A stretch of 64,000 nt of DNA from Clonostachys chloroleuca (lineage: Eukaryota > Ascomycota > Sordariomycetes > Hypocreales > Bionectriaceae). The position numbers and the translations under genes are program-made. Of the stretch, positions 47,701 through 58,920 are shown in pieces. Position 1 is the first letter of the stretch; each line of letters begins with the position of its first letter. The DNA lies in the NCBI GenBank assembly GCA_037952775.1, contig JBANAY010000003.1, positions 17,546,001 to 17,610,000 on the forward strand, given 5' to 3'. The notes under the pieces were generated by a model. That model was given only the letters and a program-made list of their open reading frames with translations. It had not been told where the DNA came from and searched no databases.

Positions 47701-50084
47701 ATGCAGCCCTGGACTTACGCAGGTGTGACTGAGGCTGCCGAATCTTGCAGGGTTGCAACGATGTAGCACCTAATTAGACTTTGCGCCGGGGCCGACTCGT
47801 CAATTCGGTTCCAAGACGGATCACAAACGTCAGCGGTTGGTCGGAGATGTTGACAACTCGGGTGCTGACTGGACGACCTCCATTCACATCCACCCCCCAC
47901 CTGCCCTTCACCCCCAGTCTTATGATGCATTATTGCTGGCTTTCTGAACGCGTGTGACACGCTTGTGACCTGAATTGTCCAAAGACAAACAAGGATTATT
48001 TGATCCTTTGTGGCATATTGACCTCACATCGACCTGGTAGGGCTGCACTTGGGAGTGGCAAGACTTTCCTTTTTCGACTCTTATCTAAAGGCCTGGGGCG
48101 TCGCCATTTCCTCCTTTATCGCTGTTCTCCCAAAGAAAGGTTTATTCCACCTCATTCGGACTTACTTTTCTTGCAGACATTTCGGAAGAATACATGGCAA
48201 ACCTTCGCATCATGGTCTGTTTGATTCATTGGGATCTACTAGTGAGGATTTTTAAGCTTTACTCAATTTCTCAGAGCGTTGAATGCTGCATGAGACAAGT
48301 TGCAGGTGGCGTCCAACGTCTGAAACCGAAACGGTCGTACTGGGTGAAGAGCCAAAACGTTGCTGGGAGAGGACGTGGCCGCCAAGACGAGATATTTGAA
48401 CGAAGCATCACACGATTCGGCGGCCGGGGCTGTTTGTGTGAATAGCAGGGACTGATATGATGACGGCAGGCGGCAGGCTCGGCATGCGCAATACCACCTC
48501 CACAGATCTGGCGCGGTAAGAGTGGAAATTCCACCTCTCTTCCAGAAAACCGGAGATCCAAAGCCGGGTAGGGGTAACTGTGCGGGTGGGGAGATAGGCA
48601 GCCAGAGCACAGTTACGAGGTGGGGAGGCTGTCGCTTTCTCCTATGCTCCTGGGTAAGTCTACTCCCTGGCATCACGGAATCTTATTTTCGGGCAGATCG
48701 GGCTTCGTATTGGGAGATGGCCAGAAATGGCGGCACAGACACCAGGAGAAGAGCAAAGGCCCTGCTCAGACTGTACAAACCTAGCCAGCCGTGTCCTACG
48801 CTGGCAGTGGGTGTCAACTAACAGACAGCCACCGAGTCATAGTCTCGGATCTCCTCGTGGGTGCGCCACTCCGCAGGAGGACAGGCAATGACCGTAATCC
48901 ATTCATTCCTCGGATGAAGTAGTTGGCGGGCTGGAGCCTATTGGGACGTTGTGGGCCGAGCCCCGATAAATCGCGAAGGTTTGTTCCGAGACAGCAGTTA
49001 GACTTTCTACACAGCCTAGCTCACGCACGCCCAGACGCATACCATGGAGGCCTTTCCGGCAAACAGGCGCGTGATGCGCCAATATGCGCTGCGGGACAGT
49101 TTAGCCAATGGCTCGGTTGACCATTGTCCGGCTGGGCGTTACGACTTGTTTGTTGTCTGGCCTGGCTCGTCTTTTGCTTCCTTGGAGGAGGGGGTGTGTA
49201 TCTAAGCCGGCCACACGCTGAATCGTCTGTCTCATAGCATCACCCTCCTCCATGTACGGCCATGTTGCCCGCCTGGACCCCTCCCCCACCATGGCTTCCC
49301 TTCCTTTCCCTTTCCTTTTCCCCTTTGCTGCCGGGAGCTAGCCTCTGTTGGCCGCGGTTTGTACGTTTGCCTTGCATGGTGATTAACTCGAATCATGGAC
49401 CACAGCCAGCAGCCACCCCCTCCATTTGGGCGTTCGCTCAGCCCGGCGTGACTCTGCTGCCGAACCACATCGCCAGAGCCGTGGGCTGGACGTGTAATCT
49501 CTCGGCAGGGTCCTTCTCCTTCGTATGGCGTCGTCTGAAGGCGGGCCTGGGCCCGTGGTCGCCTGCGCTACTCGACTCGGAGCCGGGCCACCAAAAAGAC
49601 TGTTTCCAAAGGGATGCAATGTATAAGAGCCATGTCCCGTCGCTCCCTCTTCCTCGGATGGGGAGGCCCTGAAACATCGTTGCATCTGTGCCTGGATTGT
49701 ACCGTACAGAATCACTTACCGCCACTTCTGCCATTACCATACCGTATTACAGCACCTGCTCTGCTCGTCCCACCGAAGCCCCCTACCACCACCCCAAGGC
49801 CATCGTGGCTGCATCCGACCAGAAGCACCGCTCGCTCTAAAAATCCACCCCAAGAGGATCATCTGCCAAGCTGTTTAATTGCAGACCAGGACCCCTGCCG
49901 TATCTCAGTTGGAACCCCACATTCCCCGAGCTCCAACAAGTACCATCTACCTAGCACCAAGTCCAAGCCAAACCCCTGCTCCTCGCTCTTATACTATTGT
50001 ACCTTGACGCAAGTTACCTACTTGCCCCATCAACTAGAGGCGTTTTCTTTTCAGGCTCAGAAACCGGGCCTGTAAAGTATATAC
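44728..50084. other. 5.4 kb gene-poor stretch
   Basis: No protein gene is supported; the many short open frames have no motifs and mostly begin at non-ATG codons. A run of 16 A lies at 45576-45591. Pyrimidine-rich segments at about 47100-47300, 47410-47530 and 49260-49340 look like promoter or leader sequence, so long non-coding transcripts or a long spliced leader of the 50085 gene are possible. An acceptor-like TTTTCAG lies about 30 bp before that ATG. Confidence 0.45.
45576..45591. repeat. A16 homopolymer
   Basis: Sixteen consecutive A follow TTTTC. It could be a simple mononucleotide repeat or the 3' tail of an old retroposed fragment; no element is recognisable on its left. Confidence 0.6.
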
Positions 50085-50585
50085 ATGAGCGATCCGCCGG
50101 TTGCACCTTCGACTTCTCCGGATACAATGCTGTCGGTTGCCACTCCTCAAGCACAAGGTCTCTATCTCCCCCAGCCGTTCCCTCAACAGCCATACCAGTA
50201 CCAGCAATACCAGCAACAGCAACAACACCAGCAACAGCTTCACCACCGCCAGCTGCAACAGCCCTACTTCTTCTCACACTATCGCCCCATGCCTCACCGA
50301 GTCTCGCCCCCTCAGCCTGTGATGGCTAGCCCCTCGCACGACGCTGCCGTCTCTCAGGCGCTGGAGATTGCCCGTGAGAGCCCTGACGGCGCTCAGGATC
50401 CTACCATTAGCAAGATCCTAGAGTCTGCCCTCTCTCACATCTGGACCAAGGTCCAAACGCACCCAGACTCCTATGTCATGTCAAGAGACGAGTTCGCCGT
50501 TTTCAATTTCTTCCAGCACCGCTTCGCCGGTCAGAAAGTGGCAGTCATGGCAAAGAAGCGATACTGGGACACCACCAGTGCCTAG
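50085..50585 (+). CDS. conserved fungal hypothetical protein with Gln-rich N terminus
   Basis: A single 166-codon exon with ATG 50085. Residues 1-85 are Pro/Gln/Tyr-rich (YQYQQYQQQQQHQQQ) and probably disordered. Residues about 95-163 form a compact conserved-looking domain: ALEIARESPDGAQDPTISKI, LESALSHIWTKVQTHPDSYV, MSRDEFAVFNFFQHRF, VAVMAKKRYWD. I believe this C-terminal block occurs in uncharacterised Pezizomycotina proteins, but I know of no function. The Gln/Pro-rich arm is of the type seen in transcription or mRNA-related proteins. The gene is isolated between two long gene-poor stretches, which would fit a regulated gene with a long leader. Confidence 0.8.
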   Translation: MSDPPVAPSTSPDTMLSVATPQAQGLYLPQPFPQQPYQYQQYQQQQQHQQQLHHRQLQQPYFFSHYRPMPHRVSPPQPVMASPSHDAAVSQALEIARESPDGAQDPTISKILESALSHIWTKVQTHPDSYVMSRDEFAVFNFFQHRFAGQKVAVMAKKRYWDTTSA

Positions 50586-52445
50586 GCTCTCCATTCCTTC
50601 CTGGGCGAGCTGACCTGCGCTGTGTCCCCGGGACATGCAAGCATGGCGATCACTTGAGAGTCCTCCAACATCATTCGTCGGCGTTCCCCGATGTCTGTCC
50701 CGTCATCTGCAAACACTCAAGATTCCCTTGTCAATCTGTGCACCACTAGCCGCGTGCGAGCAGTTGCTAATTTTCAGTTGCAATTACTCTTTCCTTTGCC
50801 TTCAACCCTCAATGCCGTCATCCGTTATCAGTATTGGTCGATTTCGCCATCAAACCTCCATCATCGTTCTCATCCGAGGTGGACCACATGCATCCTCGGG
50901 ATCTTACACACCGAAACGAGGAATTGTGAATGAACACTACACAGCTTACGGGCGAGAGGAGGCATTCTGCGCTCGGCCATTTCAGGAATAGAGACACCAA
51001 GCTGGCCCTCCCGCTCGAGAACCCCCGACCGCGATACTTGGCCCCTACCTTAGGTGGCCTCAGTATGACCAAAAGGCGACAGGTCATTATTAGGAAGTGT
51101 GGTGGCAGACACCCATGCAAAGGATGCGAAAGCACGGGACTCAGTTCTGCCGTTATGGGCCATTGGGCTTCCCTACTGGGACACTCTATGATCAATCCGG
51201 TCTTCAGCTGGCTTTTTGTTGGTCGGATTATTCATCCCCAAACGGTTGCATTGCATTGCATTTCCAATTCACGCCTCGTTTGTGGTTGCCTTTTGCATTT
51301 TCCTCGATTAGTGAGCCAGGGACCTGGCCACCACTCACCAATCACTACGGAACAAAGTGGGAGCTGACCCCAAGGCCAGAAGCAACAATTCCGATCTTGG
51401 CAGAGAACTTTGATAGCCAGCGTTTTTGCGTCACGTCTGTTTGCCTGGTCGGTTTTTCTTGGGTGCCTTTGTTCCTCGCCTTCTCTTCTGGGTTTTCTTC
51501 GATTTTCAATTATTTTTCTCATCACCTTCATGTCATATATTCCCATCTAATAGTCCTCATTTTTTCCGTCATTTTTTTTTTATCTTTTATCTTTTACTTT
51601 TATTACTCTGCTTGATTCGTTTCCCAATTTCAAGCAATTCATGGATTATGATATATAGACTAGCTACCTCTGATGAAATATACGTTTCCCAGCTCACAGC
51701 TGAGCTTTGGATTATCTTAAACCTTCATCTCCTCCACGCTGCTTCATCTCGTGCTTGCCTCCCAGAACTTTGTCCACCCCCCCTTCCAGTGCCCCTTCCA
51801 GTTCCCCTTCTAGGATATTCAGCCATCGCGTCATACTCTAAGAATTTTTCCCCAAAAAAAATCATAACAATTAGTACACCAATCCCATAAATAATTATCC
51901 GCGTTGTTCCTGGATCGCACTAGACGCCTAGCCCAAACCTTATGACCACTCGAGAAATGAAACTTCTCCATTCCGGTGGCCTTCATGAGTAGTTGTTGCC
52001 CTCAATTTTCAGTCACGGCGGCACATACGGGGAGGCCAGCTCCACCGTTGGCGTTGGCAAGAGATTTGTGCATCTCTAGCTTCACCATCAACATGTCGCC
52101 ATCTGTCCATGTATCAGATACTTGGCAGCCTCTAGCCCTTAGAACATTGCTCCACTGGGCTCTTTGAGTCGGAGAATTTCCAAGTTGACACGAAAACCCC
52201 TGATGGCGTTCTCCATACATTGTTTTGTTGGTTTTTTCATTCTTCTCTTTTCCTCTCCTCCTCCTTATTCTCTAGGGTTCTCAGGAGAACGTCGGGTTGG
52301 TCTACTGAAGAGACTATCCAACAAACAGACTCATCCGAGGCCTCAAGCTTTCCAAAGTGATAGAGCAAAGTTAGCTAAGCAACAAGGCCTCGAGCCCTCG
52401 AGACGGGCACTGCCTGCTTGTGTTGCTAGGCTAAGGGGTCTCAAC

Positions 52446-52459
52446 TCCTTCTAGAAGGA
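52446..52459. promoter_or_regulatory. 14-bp palindrome containing TTCTAGAA
   Basis: TCCTTCTAGAAGGA is a perfect palindrome; its core TTCnnGAA matches a heat-shock-factor dimer site. No gene start lies within 1.7 kb, so its role is unclear. Confidence 0.3.
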
Positions 52460-53536
52460 TCACCCGAAGGATGAGGAGACACTATAGGGTCCAGCGTTTG
52501 GGAACTAGTTTAGGTTCGACCAACGACTGAGAAGGGGATAGCGGTAGCCAGTAAGGGGCACAGCTGTCGCCAACAGGCGCGCCACCAGAAATATCCCAGA
52601 ACCAGGAGGATGGCCGAAACGTCCGGAAAATGACAACTGGGATCGACTAGGCCTCCGGCGTCATCGGTTCTCGGGGCCTCTGTGAGACGTTCATTGGGCG
52701 GGAGTATACCCGTCCCGCGGGGCGGCCATTCTGAAAACCCGAAGCGAGCGAGGTTGAAACCCCGTTGGCGTTGGTCTCTTCATTTTAATTAGAGTTTGTG
52801 TCTATGCGGCGAAGGACTGGCGAGACTGAAGCGGACGCGCGGAGCTTAGGGTCGAGGTGTTTTTTTTTTACCACCTCCGCGGCTCTTGGAAACATCTCGT
52901 CCCTATCCGCCACGTGTGCGTCAGAAGACCAAGGTCAAACTCAGGGGGGGGGAGGCTCCGGGGTGCAGGTCAAGTGCCGAACACTGTGGCTTCTGTCTCC
53001 ATATTCCGAACGTTCGAGGCACGGGAGAGTTTGGACGGGAAGTATCTCGTGGGATCGTTGGAATGCATGTACCCAGTCCCCTGGGAAACCCAAATCCCCC
53101 CACCGTCGAACTTTGAATAAAATGACTTTCAAGGTTGGCTAGCACCGTTTTGGAGAAAGCCAACAGTCTGCTCTAAGGACACACCCTCGATACAGGGAGG
53201 GCTTCTGGCAGGCAAGGAGAGTTTAGCCGCGCAAGGCAGACTCGCCTGCCTTCCTCTCGGTGATATCATTCCCCCGGTATCCAGGCTGCGAGAGGTTGGC
53301 AGTCGATATAAGGGCGCTTCGGTAACCTTCGCAACAAGGTTCTTGGTAGTTTGAAAATAAGCGTTCTGGCCTGGATCCCACGGCACATGCTGCTTGGGAT
53401 CCCGAGCGAGCTGACGAGAGAATTCCTATTGACGATGATGGGTACGAATCACATATCTCACCATAAGGTTCAACAGGGTTCGGCGAACTGCTCTTAGCAT
53501 ACCGAGGAGTTAGGAGAGTTTGGGGAGTCGTAAGCA

Positions 53537-53560
53537 GCACATTCTGAGCACAGAATGTGC
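53537..53560. repeat. perfect 10-bp inverted repeat with 4-nt loop
   Basis: GCACATTCTG and CAGAATGTGC are exact reverse complements separated by AGCA. It could form a hairpin in DNA or RNA. It is not adjacent to a stop codon and is not a typical eukaryotic terminator. Confidence 0.6.
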
Positions 53561-54231
53561 CGTCATGCGTGAATTTCGGTTACGAATCTCCCGATCAGAA
53601 GAAATTCTGTTGATACGATATGCCCTTTCTGCGTATCGTGCCAAGGTAGCCAGCTGTCTACGAAAGATTAACAGCCTGCCATAGCGTTCAATTGCGATTT
53701 AAGGAAGCAGCATCGTTATACCATTGGAAACTGGAAAATTTGGCTCGTTGTGACGGTCAGAGTCCTTGGATTGACTCGTGCGCAGACAGGATTCTCTGTA
53801 GAGAAGCGTCAGAAGGTGCCAACTTTGAACCTAAATCGATGCCATCACCACTCCAGGCTTCCAACGCAGGACGAGAGATTAGTCAACAAAGCCGTATTCG
53901 GGTTCCGCACGATAACCCAAAGGATGTTGATTGAAATCTCGATGATGAAGTTAGAAGTCTTGTAATTGCCGAAGATCCCGGAGCCGCAGTGTGAAGGTGC
54001 TGTAAAGTTAGCATCATCGCCACGAATTTGAATACCTGTTTACGTCATGCCATGGACGTAGAAAGTATGCTCTCTATAGCTGGGAAAACCGATATCCAGT
54101 ACCATCTTTATCGCATCTCTTCGCCGCCATTCTAGACAACGAGATGCGCTCAAAACCGTTCTCATCTTGAAATTCTCAAAATCAAGGAAACCAACTTACA
54201 AGTTCCTGGATAGTCACCAGAAGCCGCAATC

Positions 54232-54744
54232 ATGTCGTCGACCTTCTTCACAATACCCATCCTCCTGTGCGCCCTGCTCTGGACGCTTCTCATCACCAGT
54301 CTCATCGGAAATGTCATGGCCAACAACATCAACGCTTCAAGCTCAGCAACCATGGCGATTAACTTTACCATGTTTGTCGCTGCGTGGGCCTGGGTCACCG
54401 CCTTGTTTGGACTGGCAGCAGCGCTCATATCCAGCCTCGCCATCCCTATTCTTCTTCTAGCTCTCAATGGCTTGGCCGTCCTCTTCACACTCGTGGACGC
54501 CATCGTGCTCTCCGCCAAGTTGGGCGCGCCCAACTGCGGCCACATCCGCAACGAGCCTCGGAACTGGATCGCATATGGATCCAACAATAACACAAAGCGG
54601 TGCCGCGAGATTCAGGCCAGCACGGCCTTCATGTGGTTTCTCTTTGCTACATTTTGCGTAGCGACTCTCTTCTCGGTCAAGCTCTTGCGTAGCAAGTCCA
54701 GAGGCAGCACCACGCAGCCCAGCATGTCCCAGACACGAGTTTAA
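54232..54744 (+). CDS. MARVEL-domain membrane protein
   Basis: An intron-free 170-aa protein from ATG 54232. Four hydrophobic segments are visible: residues about 5-27 (IPILLCALLWTLLITSLIG), 43-64 (FTMFVAAWAWVTALFGLAAA), 68-92 (PILLLALNGLAVLFTLVDAI) and 129-150 (FMWFLFATFCVATLFSVKLL). Between TM3 and TM4 is a loop with CGHIRNEPRNWIAYGSNNN and CREIQASTAF, typical of fungal MARVEL proteins related to Nce102. The tail is Ser/Thr-rich. These proteins organise plasma-membrane domains such as eisosomes or act in secretion and septation; the specific role here is inferred only. Four TMs and the loop pattern fit the family length. Confidence 0.87.
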   Translation: MSSTFFTIPILLCALLWTLLITSLIGNVMANNINASSSATMAINFTMFVAAWAWVTALFGLAAALISSLAIPILLLALNGLAVLFTLVDAIVLSAKLGAPNCGHIRNEPRNWIAYGSNNNTKRCREIQASTAFMWFLFATFCVATLFSVKLLRSKSRGSTTQPSMSQTRV

Positions 54745-55177
54745 ACGCTGGAAGAAGACGAGTGTTCCGCACGTCAAGGAAGCTGGAGAAGGCGTATAAT
54801 GCTTGCCGATTTTGGTTTTCATAAGAGGACAGAATAGGGGCATGCGGAAGCGGTGGATTGGTAGAGATATGCGAGTGCGATGAAAAGAGATATGCAGATG
54901 TGGTGAGACTGTATCTAATGTTTTCCAGTTCATGGTTCCTAAAGTTTAGATGATGCGCAAGAAAAGGAATATGTAGTGTGCAATAAACTATTTTCGTATG
55001 TCATCGTGATATCCTCCAGCTGACGATGTTTGTATTCAGATCATGATGAATGCCGTATTGTTTGGCTATAGACTTGCGTCGCATAGTGTTTGTTTAGATG
55101 GCCTGAGATGTTGATGACTCTCGAGGTGGTTCATTAATTGTATTCCCGTTGTTTTACTCCGTATTGCTCGTCCCTTT
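54745..55177. other. convergent 3' flanks
   Basis: 433 bp of AT-rich sequence between two stop codons; no coding signal. Confidence 0.6.
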
Positions 55178-55584
55178 CTATAAGCTCGAAGCAGCCTCGA
55201 TCGCGCCCACGGTGTTGAATGCCGCTTTATTCGTCCACTTGACATCGGCACCATGGTACCATCCCATATACCGCGTCCAACCTAGAAGGAAAGAGTTCAT
55301 TGTCAATAAATACGTCGTCAGGCAGCCACGGGAAGCTCAGTATGTGGATGGGTCGGAGGGAATGACTTACTCCAGTATGCAAACTTGCGACCCAGGAATT
55401 TGCCAACAAATGGAATAATCATCATGGTGAGCATGAGCTGCAGCTGCTCCATGCTCCGATCCCATTCGGCTTGCGCGTCCGAGTCGGCCTCGGAGTAGAT
55501 GTCGTCGGTGGAGAGGGAGGGAAGGGAGTCAATCTCATCCTTCTCATCCGAGGGAGAGAGGGCACGGAGCTCGGGTATCGACAT
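55178..55584 (-). CDS. MIM2: mitochondrial import protein Mim2
   Basis: Two exons, 55584-55371 and 55281-55178 (89-nt intron, TGGA/GTAAGT donor, TTCTAG acceptor), 105 aa. The N-terminal half is acidic (EKDEIDSLPSLSTDDIYSEA). The conserved core reads EWDRSMEQLQLMLTMMIIPF, then VGKFLGRKFAYWSW, followed by a short C-terminal tail (GAIEAASSL). This matches Mim2, a single-span outer-membrane subunit of the MIM complex that inserts alpha-helical outer-membrane proteins in fungal mitochondria. Without the intron the frame would run into an unrelated tail; with it, the conserved AYW-x-W is completed. The frame upstream of ATG 55584 is open but lacks another ATG. It is divergent from eIF2-beta. Confidence 0.87.
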
Positions 55585-56381
55585 AGCGAGAGGGATGTGC
55601 AGAACAAATAGGCACAAAAGATTTCGAAGCGAGACAAGCGAAATGCAGTCACTTAAAGCTTCAAGAGGGCAGAGCCACAGGCCGAAGCACACCTAGCTAC
55701 GGATGCCAACCACTGGCGATATGTGCGTCTGCTGTGGAAACTGTGATCTCGAATGGGTAGTAAGTCAAGTCTCAGTATGGCCCAAGCTTTTCATTTCCCT
55801 TCGGTGCGTGGTACGATATCAACTCGTCGTCCAATCCGGCGCCGTCGTGTATTGGGATTGGGGATGGCGAGAGTGAAGCGGCGTGGATCTTCAAGCAAGC
55901 CCCCGTAGCAGTGGAACCTTGCAACGCTCACCCTTGCCTGCCTGCCTGGCTAGGCCCACCTAACCTGGAGCTCCTCAGCAGCACAGCTCTTGCCTCGCGC
56001 ACGAATATTGGGTGCGTCACGTGATCGTCACCGAGCAGCCCGACCACGATAGCGAATCGTCAATCGGGAGTCATCGTCACAGCACAGTCAGAGGGTTCCA
56101 ATATTTATCGGCCTAGACTCTCCTCTACTTAAAAACAGCCCAGCCGTCGTCATAGTTCAAGACGCTCTTGAACAATCCCATCTCTTGCGCGCGACCCGTT
56201 TACAAGAACACCGTCCAGCGCTCACACCTTGCAACGTTCCACACAGACTCAGACCCTTCCTGTATTGGGCAAAACGGTCATCGTCATCATCCTCACTGTC
56301 ACTCTGAGATCTGAGAAAGCAAGCGGCATCACCTGCAGCTGGACGACACAATATTAACCAGCACATATATCGCCTACCAAT
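55585..56381. other. divergent promoter (Mim2 / eIF2-beta)
   Basis: 797 bp. No coding frame is supported. The eIF2-beta side ends in a C/A-rich leader just before the ATG at 56382. Confidence 0.55.
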
Positions 56382-57984
56382 ATGGCTGATCAGGTGAGTC
56401 TTTGGTTATTTTTTCGCCTCCCGTCTCCCTGTTCCCCCAGTGTTTATGCACCGTCGCCATGAGGTACTCCAACGGCCGCTGCCGCCTTAGACATGTACCT
56501 CATGCCCCTCTTCCACACACAGCACATCCCTGGCCGCCAGCCGATACCGCCAAATGCCCCTCTCCCACCTCCAATGCGTACCTACACCACTTTCCGCCTT
56601 AGCCTGGGTACCGCACTCGCCATACACATTCCACAAAATTTCATGTATCGCACGCTCTACCCCACCCTACCATCTGCCTAAACCTTCCACAAAGCCACAC
56701 ACACATCCATTTGCACTGATTCTGTGCGTTGGCCAAGTTTGTGAGTCACCACCACCGCCTCACCCTCCGCAGTTTTCCCTTCTCGAATTCTCCCGACAAT
56801 TCTCGCTCGCTAGCCTCATCTCGTACTCCATCCATCCATCCCCGCGTTCGATCGATCCTCCCTCCGAGCCAGTACTAATCTGTATTTTTTTTTCTCTTCT
56901 ACAGGAACTCCCAGACCGTAAGGCACGCAAATCGGTAACCTTCACCCCAGAACAGATAGTAGTTGGCGCCGACGGTTCAGTCACCATGGTGAACACTCCC
57001 GACGAGACCAAGGACACGGCCGAGTCCCACGCCCCTCGTACGCCATTGTTATCTGCAGCCCTAGAATCTTTTACTGATGCCGACTCTAAAGCTCAAGCCG
57101 GCGACGGCCCCCCTGCTGAGGAAGGCGGCCTTGACCTCTCCCTCCTGAAGAAAAAGAAGAAGAAGAAGGTCAAGACTGAGGACGCTGAGGGCGACGCTGA
57201 TGCCGCCCCCGCCGAGGATGGAGGTCTGGATCTGACCATGAAAAAGAAGAAGAAGAAGAAGAAGGACGCAGCCGCCGAGGACGACGACTTCGCCGCCAAG
57301 CTCAAGCAGCTCGAGGTTGAGGACAAGGAGGAGGCCACTGAGGAAGTCGCCGCTGACGACGGCGACATGGATGTCGGCACCGGAATCTGGTCCCACGATG
57401 AGACCAAGACTATTAACTACAGCTTGCTCCTCAATCGCTTCTTCAGCCAGCTGTCACAGAAGAACCCCGACCACGCCCTAAGCGGAACCAAGAGCTATAA
57501 GATTCCCCCACCTCAGTGCATGCGTGAAGGCAACCGAAAGACTGTCTTCGCCAACATTGCCGATATTTGCAAGCGCATGAAGCGATCAGAGGAGCACGTG
57601 ACGGCATACTTGTTTGCTGAATTGGGTACCAACGGTTCCGTCGACGGAAGCAGACGTCTGGTTATCAAGGGTCGATTCCAGCAGAAGCAAATCGAGAACG
57701 TTGTCAGAAAATATATCAGTAAGCTTCCCCCTGTACTCAATTTATCTGCTCCCTTGCTCTGGAAGCATCTCCACTTTTCTCCCTCCTTTACAGCCCGCTA
57801 ACATGTGTTTTCAGTCGAGTATGTTACTTGCAAGACCTGCAAGTCACCAGACACCGAGCTCAACAAGGGTGAGAACCGTCTGTACTTCATCACCTGCAAC
57901 AACTGCGGATCGCGTCGGTCCGTCACCGCTATCAAGACTGGTTTTACCGCCCAGGTCGGAAAGAGAAAGAAGATGGTCGCATAA
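56382..57984 (+). CDS. SUI3: translation initiation factor eIF2 subunit beta
   Basis: Exon 1 codes only MADQ (56382-56393); a long first intron (56394-56904, 511 nt) follows, then exons 56905-57718 and 57815-57984, giving 331 aa. The N-terminal arm has lysine blocks at about residues 86-94 and 117-125, used in the family to bind eIF5 and eIF2B-epsilon and mRNA. The eIF2-beta/eIF5 core follows: [80 protein letters not shown], and a C-terminal zinc ribbon ([11 protein letters not shown] ... [12 protein letters not shown]). It forms the ternary complex with GTP and initiator tRNA in the cytoplasm. Two, not three, long lysine blocks are visible. The short first exon and long intron resemble those of ribosomal-protein-type fungal genes. 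Confidence 0.96.
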
Positions 57985-58920
57985 GCTCCATTTACCCGGC
58001 ATACTTTCTTCCGCTTCTTTCGTATATCTGGCTTTGGTTACATTCGCTGGCTTGGTTGGCCCAATACGACACACAGAAATACCCCCCCTTCTTTGCCAAT
58101 GAGCATATTTCCAGGAGGAGTTTGGGTTTGAAGGTCTCTAGATAGATACGGGGAACCTAATAAATGCAGGAACCTCGTGAGGAGAGAGAAAAAAAAGCAA
58201 ATGTGTATGTGATTATAGCGTCCTAGGTTAATGTACATAACGTCGCAATGACCCACGATCACTGCCATATTTCCAAAAAGAATGTCAGCATAATATCGTG
58301 TTATCCCCGATACGGCTATATGAAGAATGGGATATGATAAATATCAAAAAAATTGAATCATCAGCAAATGCAAGAAGATGAATTGTGTAATAAATAATGC
58401 CGACGTGAATCCAAACGGCAAAGATTCTGAAATTTCAAAGAAAGCAACTCATGGCCATTTTGCCAAAGGTAGCCAACCCTCTCGTATGATGCTATCTGAT
58501 TGTGTCCACGTTGCTTCCATTCCACATTACCAAGTATGTATATATGTTTTTGAGTTTAAGTCGGCTCAAGTACCCTTACCGTGTAGAAAAAGGCAAGGAA
58601 GAGAAAACGCAAGGAAAGAAACAAAGAGAATGATAAATCCGACAAGCCCCAACTCCCACGAAACGTTGCCCTTCGCCCCTTTTTTTGGTTTGTGCATGCC
58701 TTGCGAAAAATAATGTAAAACCCACTTGAGGGTTCTCTCCAAACTCACAAGCCATCACCATACTTGTTGTACATGTTCCTCCAAATCACTCTGCCGACTA
58801 ATCCTACACCAAAACGCCAAAGCAGGTCTGTGGTCTGAAAATAAAAAGGTACCACCGCTGCATAACCAGCAGCGGGGGAAGAGGCTCTAATGTATGATGG
58901 CCTTCTGGAAATCATATTTC
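57985..58920. other. convergent 3' flanks (eIF2-beta / Nup133)
   Basis: 936 bp of AT-rich sequence between two stop codons, with no supported ORF. It is long enough for both 3' UTRs. Confidence 0.55.

Larger units (their letters stand above)
50586..54231. other. 3.6 kb gene-poor stretch
   Basis: It contains a T-rich segment (51470-51620), probably 3' sequence of a transcript, a 14-bp palindrome at 52446-52459 and a perfect hairpin at 53537-53560. A G9/C-rich patch and several short open frames at 52800-53160 lack motifs. No gene is supported. Confidence 0.45.

Noticed and set aside
49614..50075. 153-codon frame just upstream of the 50085 gene
   Set aside because: Pro/Ser/Thr/Leu-rich translation of a pyrimidine-rich leader; more likely untranslated sequence.
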